This document shows positions 17,439 to 22,775 of a stretch of DNA of 22,775 nucleotides, piece after piece. This stretch comes from an uncultured Collinsella sp. (GTDB lineage Bacteria; Actinomycetota; Coriobacteriia; Coriobacteriales; Coriobacteriaceae). How positions within the stretch are numbered: the stretch's first letter is position 1; every line of letters starts with the position of its first letter. Where the stretch lies: NCBI GenBank assembly GCA_902492185.1, contig CABUKY010000017.1, positions 1 to 22,775 of the forward strand, read 5' to 3'. The position numbers were made by a program, and so were the translations under genes. The notes under the pieces are model-generated. The model had not been told where the DNA came from. It searched no databases and saw only the letters and a list, made by a program, of their open reading frames with translations.

Positions 17439-19575
17439 GCGCTGCCTGCTGCGGGTGACGCAAGGGTTTGCGGCCCGCCGTCGACCAGGCGCTCGCCGCA
17501 GGCGGGGCGGCTTTATGGGCCGTGCCGGTATCGACTTGTTTATCGAAGACGGTGCCTATACCACGCTCTCCTCTGCGGTTGTCATTCTGGTGGTGCTTAC
17601 GCTGCTGTTTTCGTCGACCGCGGCGATATGGAGCATGTCACGCGCCGGAGACACCCAGGTGGCGGCCGATAGCGGCGCGCTGGCGGGCGCCAACGTGGTG
17701 TCGTCCTATCACACAGCCGCCACGGTGGTCGATGCGAGCATTTTGAGTTTGGGCCTGGCGGGGTTTGCCACGATCGGCACCGGCTTGGTTGCCATTCTCA
17801 TTCCGGGCGCCGAGGTTGTCGGCAGCGATATCATCGACACAGGGACCCAGATCATTAAAACGCGTAACAAGTTTGCCAAAAGCGCGGCAAAGGGCCTGCA
17901 AAAGATCGAGACCGCTTTGCCGTACCTGGTTGCCGCGCGCGCAATGCAGGCAGTATCGGCGCAGGATACCGACGGCGTGACCTATACCGGTACGGCGCTT
18001 GCCGTGCCCAGGACATCCGAGTCGGATTTTGTTGCGCTCGAAGGATCCGAAATCTCGACCGATGCCATTAAAGATGCGTCGGAAGATCTGGAGCGCGCGG
18101 CCGAGGAACTGCAAAAAGCATCGGAGGAGACGGCGAAGGCCAAAGAGCGCGCCTGGCTAGCGGATTGCGGTGGGTCGGATAAAGGTTCGGTCGGCAGCTG
18201 TTCGTGTATGTGGGAGCGTGCAAAAAGCCTAACGGATCTCTCCGGTGTTCAAAATCCGCATTACTCATCGAGCGTTACGTGGGAGCCTCAAGTTGCCCTT
18301 GATCGCGCGAAGGACTACTACCATCGGCGTCTGACAAATGAGAAGCCCCAAGGCTCGAGTGTCGAGATGAAGGCAGAGTCTGCGGCGCGTAAGGCGTTTT
18401 ATACCTATGCGAGCGCTGAGGTCGATCGGGCATATATAACCGAGAACGGAGACAGGGTTTCCTCTTATATTCCGCTGCTGCCGCGCAACTCTGATGAGGT
18501 TCGGGCGACGGAACTCTATACCGATGCGGTGTGGCCGACTAGCGTGAACGATGACAAGGCGTATTTGCATTACGGGACGACCTGCCCTAACTATAATAAA
18601 GGAACGCCGAGCGGATTTGCTTCGGTTGCCGATTACGATGGACAGGATAAATGCAGCAAATGCCATTTTGGCGTTTCGGCGCTTGGTGCTGTTGCGGCGC
18701 CTTCAACCTCTATCGAAAACGGCTTCGAGTATCACTTTGACAAGTTTAAAGACGCCCTGGAGGACTACGTCGACTGTCGTAACAAGGAGCTTGAGCTCGA
18801 GCGTCAGACTGAGGACGAAGCCGACCGTGCGGGCAATGCGTTCGATACCGCCATCAAAGAACTTTCCGGTGAGCGCCCGCGCATCGCCCCGCCCGGTCGC
18901 AACGGCGTGGTCGCCTTTGCGGTCTCGGGCGCCATCTCCAGTCCCGACGAGCTCAACTCTTCGTTTAACACGGCAGTTGAGCTTGGCGATCGTGGTGCAA
19001 TTTCTGCTGCAGTGCTCGCGCCCGATGATGCGACGGCACAAAATAACGTTCTCTCGCGGTTTTTCTCGACGCTGGAGGAGCGTTCGGGCGGCGTTGCCGG
19101 CGTGCTCGATGGCGTTATGGATGTTTGGGGCCGCCTGCTTGTGGGGTACGGAGACATCCAGGGTGCGGCCGACGAGCTTATGGGAGAGCTGATCGGTGGC
19201 TTGGGAGGGAGTAGCGGCGCGTTAGGCTCCATCGCGTCCTGGCTCGGTGACACCGTTTCGTCCTCCGTGGCGGCGCTGGGGCTCGAACCGTGCGATTTGC
19301 GTCTGCGAAAACCGGTGCTGACCGATACCGCCAATGTCATCAAAAGTCCGGGGTCCGATATCGCGGGCATCTCCAAAGCTCAAGATGCCCTGCGAAAAAT
19401 CCCCTTGGGCGTGACTGACCCCAAGGCACTTTGCGAGGCCTTGGAATATCACGTCGAGCGCACCATCAGCGGCGCGGTGTTCACGCTTGCGGAGATCCCG
19501 CTGCCCGGCGGCGGCTCCATCCCGCTCACTGTCGATGTTGCCACGCTGGTGGGAGCTTTTGGCGGTGGGTCGTAA
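17410..19575 (+). CDS. Large TadG-like pilus assembly protein
   Basis: The 721-residue protein has a basic N-terminus, one membrane helix (about residues 54-78), and directly after it the segment DTQVAADSGALAGANVV, matching the hallmark of TadG-like proteins (QxAADAAALAGA). A second hydrophobic stretch lies near 112-140. The rest is a large exported domain with a coiled-coil-like region (about 220-255), a Cys-containing central part (C253, C263, C265, C392, C415, C418, about C455), and a Gly-rich end. The central part (18100-18700) is clearly richer in A/T than the rest of the operon. ATG 17410 has GGAGGGAG upstream. C415-H419 spells CxxCH, but heme binding is unlikely. Confidence 0.75.
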   Translation: MIHGLLHGIRRCLLRVTQGFAARRRPGARRRRGGFMGRAGIDLFIEDGAYTTLSSAVVILVVLTLLFSSTAAIWSMSRAGDTQVAADSGALAGANVVSSYHTAATVVDASILSLGLAGFATIGTGLVAILIPGAEVVGSDIIDTGTQIIKTRNKFAKSAAKGLQKIETALPYLVAARAMQAVSAQDTDGVTYTGTALAVPRTSESDFVALEGSEISTDAIKDASEDLERAAEELQKASEETAKAKERAWLADCGGSDKGSVGSCSCMWERAKSLTDLSGVQNPHYSSSVTWEPQVALDRAKDYYHRRLTNEKPQGSSVEMKAESAARKAFYTYASAEVDRAYITENGDRVSSYIPLLPRNSDEVRATELYTDAVWPTSVNDDKAYLHYGTTCPNYNKGTPSGFASVADYDGQDKCSKCHFGVSALGAVAAPSTSIENGFEYHFDKFKDALEDYVDCRNKELELERQTEDEADRAGNAFDTAIKELSGERPRIAPPGRNGVVAFAVSGAISSPDELNSSFNTAVELGDRGAISAAVLAPDDATAQNNVLSRFFSTLEERSGGVAGVLDGVMDVWGRLLVGYGDIQGAADELMGELIGGLGGSSGALGSIASWLGDTVSSSVAALGLEPCDLRLRKPVLTDTANVIKSPGSDIAGISKAQDALRKIPLGVTDPKALCEALEYHVERTISGAVFTLAEIPLPGGGSIPLTVDVATLVGAFGGGS

Positions 19576-20051
19576 TGGGCATTCGTTCGGGCTTGCGCGA
19601 GGAGCATGCCCAGGCGACGGTCGAGATGGCCGTGGTCACGCCTGTCCTGCTCGTGCTGGCTCTCATCGCGTACAGCATCATGATCTTTGCTGGCGCGGTC
19701 GCGCGCTTCGACCGCGTGGTGCCCGACATCGTGCTGGCGCACGCTGTGGCGCCGGGCGGGGAGGGTGACGAGAGCTCCATTGACGCTTCCGCGACCGTTC
19801 AGGCTCAGATTCAGGATGCCATGGAGGGATATGACCTACAGGTCGAGGTCTCGAGCGAGCAGGGCACGGCGTCATCGGATGGTGGCCTGCTCTCTCTTTC
19901 TGGCACGTTTAGGACTTATACCTGCACCATGCACTACGAGCCGTGGCCGAGTTCGCTGAGCATCGCCGGCGTTTCCCTGGGGGCGCCGGCCGTGCTCACG
20001 CATGAACGTGCGGTGACGGTCGATCCATGGCGTCCGGGGGTGGTCATGTGA
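19575..20051 (+). CDS. Second TadE-like minor pseudopilin
   Basis: The 158-residue protein starts MGIRSGLREEHAQATVEMAVVTPVLLVLALIAYS, the TadE pattern of a short basic leader, processing box and hydrophobic helix, followed by an exported domain of about 115 residues with one Cys. The start ATG shares its first base with the TAA of the preceding gene, and GGTGGG lies just upstream. Its stop overlaps the GTG of the DUF192 gene by 4 bp. Together with the earlier tadE and tadG-like genes it makes the usual minor-subunit set. Confidence 0.78.
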   Translation: MGIRSGLREEHAQATVEMAVVTPVLLVLALIAYSIMIFAGAVARFDRVVPDIVLAHAVAPGGEGDESSIDASATVQAQIQDAMEGYDLQVEVSSEQGTASSDGGLLSLSGTFRTYTCTMHYEPWPSSLSIAGVSLGAPAVLTHERAVTVDPWRPGVVM

Positions 20052-20407
20052 CCGCGGTCTCGTCCTATATCGCCTACGCACGGGCGCTCAACAGGTTGGG
20101 CTGGACGCCGGCCGAGTTTGTGGTGGCGGAGTCGTTTACCGTGCGTCTGCGCGGCATGCTGGGACGGCGGTCGATTGCCGCCAGCGGACTGCCGCTTGTC
20201 ATGGCGTTTCCGCGCTGTTCCTCGGTTCACACCTGCTTTATGGCCTATCCCATCGACATCGCCTTTATCGACCGCAACGGCAACATCCTCGCGTGCTACG
20301 AAAACGTACGTCCCTGGCGTATGTGTTCCTGCCCCGGCGCCTGGGCGGTACTCGAGCGCCTTTCAATCATTGTTTCGCCCCCTGTTCTCCAACGCGTGCC
20401 GGCATAA
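20048..20407 (+). CDS. DUF192 family protein at the end of the Tad operon
   Basis: The 119-residue protein fits the DUF192 family: AESFTVRLRGMLGR near residues 29-42, then CFMAYPIDIAFIDRNGNILACYENVRPWR, then a C-terminal CPGAWAVLE segment. The biochemical role of DUF192 is not established. No signal peptide or membrane helix is seen, while many DUF192 proteins elsewhere are exported. GTG 20048 overlaps the preceding stop by 4 bp and has GGGGGTGG upstream, so it belongs to the operon. Four Cys (residues 65, 70, 90 and 98 approximately) are notable. I take it to be the last gene because a dyad and new promoter region follow. Confidence 0.75.
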   Translation: MTAVSSYIAYARALNRLGWTPAEFVVAESFTVRLRGMLGRRSIAASGLPLVMAFPRCSSVHTCFMAYPIDIAFIDRNGNILACYENVRPWRMCSCPGAWAVLERLSIIVSPPVLQRVPA

Positions 20408-20425
20408 GAATTGGCGACAGTGGAC

Positions 20426-20440
20426 TTTCGTCATACGAAA
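20426..20440. promoter_or_regulatory. Operator-like perfect dyad before the toxin-antitoxin pair
   Basis: TTTCGT-CAT-ACGAAA is a perfect 6-3-6 inverted repeat, 26 bases before the toxin start. TAAGAT (20446-20451) could be a -10, with a weak -35 TGGACT 19 bases before it. The RHH antitoxin is the natural candidate to bind here. Confidence 0.5.
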
Positions 20441-20465
20441 TTGGGTAAGATGGGGTAGGAGATGC

Positions 20466-20732
20466 ATGGATGTCGAGATTCATCCCAACGCCAAAAAACA
20501 CCTGACGGAAAAACAGGTGCTTGGCGCCTGGTTCGCGGTTACTGAGTGTATTCGCCGCGAGTCGGAAGACGATCCGCCGAGATGGCTTGCGATTGGATGG
20601 CTTCCGGACGGACGGAGTGTGGAGCTCGTTGCGGTCGAACTTATTCGTGGATGGCTCATTATTCATGCCTTGTCTCCGGTTCAGAAGAAATTCTGGCAAG
20701 AGATCGAGCGAGCTCGGCAAAGGGGTCGATGA
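20466..20732 (+). CDS. BrnT-like toxin
   Basis: The 88-residue protein, MDVEIHPNAKKHLTEKQVLGA..., has the layout of small RelE-fold toxins of the BrnT kind: an N-terminal HPxAxxH-like start, two short helices with the ESEDDPPRWLAIGW strand, a DGRSVELVAVEL strand, and a C-terminal HALSPVQKKFW segment. Such toxins are usually ribosome-independent RNases. ATG 20466 has AGGAG upstream; ATG 20462 is out of frame. The stop overlaps the antitoxin start. Toxin-first order agrees with brnTA. The similarity is by pattern only and identity with BrnT is not proven. Confidence 0.6.
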   Translation: MDVEIHPNAKKHLTEKQVLGAWFAVTECIRRESEDDPPRWLAIGWLPDGRSVELVAVELIRGWLIIHALSPVQKKFWQEIERARQRGR

Positions 20733-21016
20733 TGGGCGAGACATATACGACCGCTAGTGGTCAGGTTGTAACGGATGAAATGATTGACGCGTGGTGTGAG
20801 TCGTACGAGCGCGGAGAGTTTCCGGATGGCGAACACACCGTTGGTGGAATCGTGCATGGACGGCCTCCACTCTCAGGTGAGGGAACGGCAACGCTATCGG
20901 TCAAGATTCCTCTGGGAATGAAGGAGGCCATTCGTCGACGGGCGGCTGCCGAGGGGATGACGCCAAGTGAGTTTGCCCGTGCGGCCCTGAGTGAAAAACT
21001 TCTTGCGGCCGGTTGA
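20732..21016 (+). CDS. Ribbon-helix-helix antitoxin
   Basis: The 94-residue protein has an N-terminal region (TASGQVVTDEMIDAWCESYERGEFP) that probably wraps the toxin, a Gly-rich linker, and a C-terminal ribbon-helix-helix (TATLSVKIPLGMKEAIRRRAAAEGMTPSEFARAALSEKL), the DNA-binding fold of CopG/BrnA-type antitoxins. It should neutralise the upstream toxin and repress the pair through the dyad at 20426-20440. ATG 20732 or the adjacent ATG 20729 may be used; both overlap the toxin stop, with AAGGGG upstream. Confidence 0.75.
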   Translation: MGETYTTASGQVVTDEMIDAWCESYERGEFPDGEHTVGGIVHGRPPLSGEGTATLSVKIPLGMKEAIRRRAAAEGMTPSEFARAALSEKLLAAG

Positions 21017-21091
21017 TGCTTTTGACGTGCCGTTCTATAGGAGCGAGATTGTGGCCGATGTCGCGCTCAAAAACTTTTTTAAAATTCTCGG

Positions 21092-21119
21092 TTGACCGGA
21101 GCGCGTCCTTGGTTATACT
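21092..21119 (+). promoter_or_regulatory. tRNA-Phe promoter
   Basis: TTGACC and TATACT are separated by 16 bases, each matching consensus at five of six positions. Transcription would begin near 21126, at the small leader hairpin GCCTTG-AAA-CAAGGC (21126-21140). Confidence 0.8.
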
Positions 21120-21151
21120 AATCAAGCCTTGAAACAAGGCACACCTCAAAT

Positions 21152-21224
<73 letters not shown>

Positions 21225-21237
21225 CCTTGAATTGACT

Positions 21238-21267
21238 AGGACCTCTGCAAAGGGGTCCTTTTCTTTT
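21238..21267 (+). terminator. Rho-independent terminator of tRNA-Phe
   Basis: AGGACC pairs with GGTCCT around a 10-base loop, followed by TTTCTTTT, 13 bases after the tRNA. Confidence 0.85.
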
Positions 21268-21404
21268 ATTGAGGGCTCTGCGGAAATTGCGTCCCGGAAT
21301 TTGGCTTCAGAGTGGGATGCGCTTTCCGGCGCTTACTTCCGACGTGCGTGCACATCTCGGGCCCGCCCGCTCAGACATTCCTCCCGCTTTTGCGCCACTT
21401 TACA

Positions 21405-21441
21405 GACCGTTCGGTCGTCTGTCCGCACGCGCGGGTATACT
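21405..21441 (+). promoter_or_regulatory. Operator-like dyad and promoter for the GH5 gene
   Basis: GACCG-TT-CGGTC (21405-21416) is a perfect dyad of the kind bound by TetR-family repressors; flanking ACA and TGT bases extend it with a 3-base gap. TATACT (21436-21441) is a near-perfect -10, which puts the dyad over the -35 zone. No regulator gene lies next to it in the window. Confidence 0.5.
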
Positions 21442-21506
21442 CAAAACGATACTTTTCCTATGCAATACGATGCAGGCTCGGCCTGCACGATCCGAAGGGG
21501 GCAGTG

Positions 21507-22568
21507 ATGGAGAGGATACTCGGCGTTAATCTCTCTGGCTGGTTTATTCCCGAGCCTTGGGTGACCCCGTCGCTATACGCGGCGACCGGTGCATCCAACG
21601 CGGCCGAGCTGCAGGAGGCCATGGGCACCGCCGCCTATAACGAGCGCATGCGCCGTCATTACGAGACGTTTGTGAGCGAGGACGATTTCCGTCGCATGGC
21701 GCAGATCGGCCTCAACGCCGTGCGCCTGCCGGTGCCTTGGTATGCCTTTGGCTCACAGGAGTCCGATGCCTCCTACATCTCGGTTGTCGATTACATCGAC
21801 CGCGCGATTGAGTGGGCTGCCAAGTACAACATCCGCGTGCTGCTTGACCTGGCGACTGTGCCCGGTGGCCAGGGCGATTCCAACGATTCGCCCGCCACGC
21901 CGGAGGCTGTTGCCGAGTGGCATTCGTCCACCAACGGTCGTCATGTCGCACTCGACGTGCTCGAGCGCTTGGCCGATCGCTACGGCGAGGCCGAGAGCCT
22001 GCTGGGTATTGAGCTGCTGGATACGCCGCAGATGAGTGTCCGCAAGAGCCTCTTCACCATGACGGATGGCATTCCTGCTCACTACCTGCGCAATTTCTAT
22101 CGCGATGCTTACGAGCTCGTCCGTTCGTATTTGCCCGAGGATAAGATCGTCGTTTTCTCGTCGTCGGGGCATCCCAGCGAGTGGAAGCATTTTATGCGCG
22201 GCGCCAAGTACAAGAACGTCTACATGGACCTTCACCTGTACCATTACCGCGACGAGCATGCGCTCGACATCACGAGCCCCCGCGGGCTGACGACGGCGAT
22301 TTCGCGTAACAAGCGCGAGCTTAAAGAAGCGATTTCAACTGGGTTCCCCGTGCTGGTGGGCGAATGGTCGGGCGCGGCGATCTTTGCCAACTCGTCGGTT
22401 ACGCCCGAGGGCCGCAATGCCTACGAGCGCGTGTTTATCGCCAATCAGCTGGCTTCGTTTGCGCCGGCTGCCGGTTGGTTCTTCCAAACGTGGAAGACCG
22501 AGAAGCGCATTGCAGCATGGGACGCCCGCGCGGCGCTCGGCACGCTCGAGCGCGGCATGATTGAATAG
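21507..22568 (+). CDS. Glycoside hydrolase family 5-like protein (exo-glucanase type) with altered acid/base site
   Basis: The 353-residue protein resembles GH5 exo-beta-1,3-glucanases of the Exg type: GVNLSGWFIPEPWVTPSL near the start, the IGLNAVRLPVPWYAF block, LLDLATVPGGQG, a GIELL strand near residue 170, HLYHY near 245, and the nucleophile motif VLVGEWSGA with E286. The strand that normally ends in Asn-Glu-Pro, whose Glu is the acid/base, reads Asp172-Thr173-Pro174 here. No signal peptide is seen, so it is probably cytoplasmic. ATG 21507 has AAGGGGG upstream; GTG 21504 is an alternative. It is followed after 6 bases by rsmI. The substrate is unknown, and hydrolysis by the usual mechanism is doubtful. 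Confidence 0.78.
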   Translation: MERILGVNLSGWFIPEPWVTPSLYAATGASNAAELQEAMGTAAYNERMRRHYETFVSEDDFRRMAQIGLNAVRLPVPWYAFGSQESDASYISVVDYIDRAIEWAAKYNIRVLLDLATVPGGQGDSNDSPATPEAVAEWHSSTNGRHVALDVLERLADRYGEAESLLGIELLDTPQMSVRKSLFTMTDGIPAHYLRNFYRDAYELVRSYLPEDKIVVFSSSGHPSEWKHFMRGAKYKNVYMDLHLYHYRDEHALDITSPRGLTTAISRNKRELKEAISTGFPVLVGEWSGAAIFANSSVTPEGRNAYERVFIANQLASFAPAAGWFFQTWKTEKRIAAWDARAALGTLERGMIE

Positions 22569-22574
22569 GTTGAT

Positions 22575-22775
22575 ATGACGCAAAACAGCGCCCATACGGG
22601 CAAACTCTATGTGGTCGGCACGCCCATCGGCAACCTGGGCGACCTGTCCCCACGCGTTGGCGAGGCCTTTGCCGCCGCCGATGCCATCTGCTGCGAAGAC
22701 ACGCGTGTGACGTCAAAGCTGCTGATGCATCTGGGCATTTCCAAGCCGCTTGTCCGTTGCGACGAGAATGTGATC
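22575..22775 (+). CDS. rsmI: 16S rRNA 2'-O-methyltransferase RsmI (3' truncated by window)
   Basis: The 67 visible residues, MTQNSAHTGKLYVVGTPIGN..., contain the YVVGTPIGNLGDLSPR and AICCEDTRVTSKLL motifs that define RsmI (SAM-dependent methyltransferase of the SUMT/tetrapyrrole methylase fold), which methylates the ribose of C1402 in 16S rRNA. The ATG lies 6 bases after the GH5 stop, with a weak AGGT ribosome site, suggesting co-transcription with that gene. The rest lies beyond the window. Confidence 0.93.
   Translation, partial: MTQNSAHTGKLYVVGTPIGNLGDLSPRVGEAFAAADAICCEDTRVTSKLLMHLGISKPLVRCDENVI

Noticed and set aside
18652..18666. CxxCH as a heme c attachment site in the TadG-like protein
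   Set aside because: It is a single isolated motif in a pilus protein, with no cytochrome context in the window; chance or metal/disulfide use is more likely.
21017..21090. Terminator after the antitoxin gene (GAGCG/CGCTC hairpin near 21043-21068, with AAAAACTTTTTT)
   Set aside because: The stem is short and imperfect, and the T-run is displaced by AAAAAC; possible but not strong enough to list.

Overview
The window looks like chromosomal DNA of a high-GC member of the Coriobacteriia, most likely Collinsella or a close relative. This is inferred from gene content, codon use and protein style; no search was run. UGA is used as an ordinary stop by several genes. The window is cut inside a gene at each end (cbiM on the left, rsmI on the right).

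Layout. (1) 1-2094: the end of an ECF-type cobalt/nickel uptake operon (cbiM-PDGLE, cbiQ, cbiO). (2) 2140-4093: a zinc-dependent phospholipase C-like gene, then on the minus strand a two-domain AbiEi-like/DUF559-like gene broken by one in-frame TGA. (3) 4094-4516: an intergenic stretch with a 124-bp near-palindrome and the pyk terminator. (4) 4517-5977 (minus): pyruvate kinase. (5) 5978-6418: a divergent regulatory region. The leader of the following P-type Ca2+-ATPase gene (6419-9100) can fold into two hairpins whose loops are complementary over 7 nt, and the second hairpin hides the ribosome binding site. I regard this as the most promising undescribed element here. (6) 9101-9370: a very long hairpin, a terminator and a duplicated terminator tail that seems to supply the rsgA promoter; then rsgA (9371-10555).

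(7) 10808-20407: a tightly packed Tad/Flp pilus operon in the order cpaB, tadZ/cpaE, tadA/cpaF, tadB, tadC, flp, an unknown membrane protein, a Flp/TadE-like mini-pilin, tadE, a tadG-like gene, a second tadE-like gene, and DUF192. Most neighbours overlap by 4-37 bp, so they are probably translationally coupled. TadA would power assembly on the TadB/TadC platform, TadZ would localise it, and four prepilin-like proteins sharing an A-Q-x-T-x-E processing box would be the substrates. No prepilin peptidase gene lies in the window.

(8) 20408-21016: a BrnT-like toxin and ribbon-helix-helix antitoxin pair behind a perfect dyad. (9) 21092-21267: tRNA-Phe(GAA) with its own promoter and terminator. (10) 21405-22568: a GH5 exo-glucanase-like gene behind a TetR-like operator, lacking the usual acid/base glutamate. 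(11) 22575-22775: the start of rsmI.
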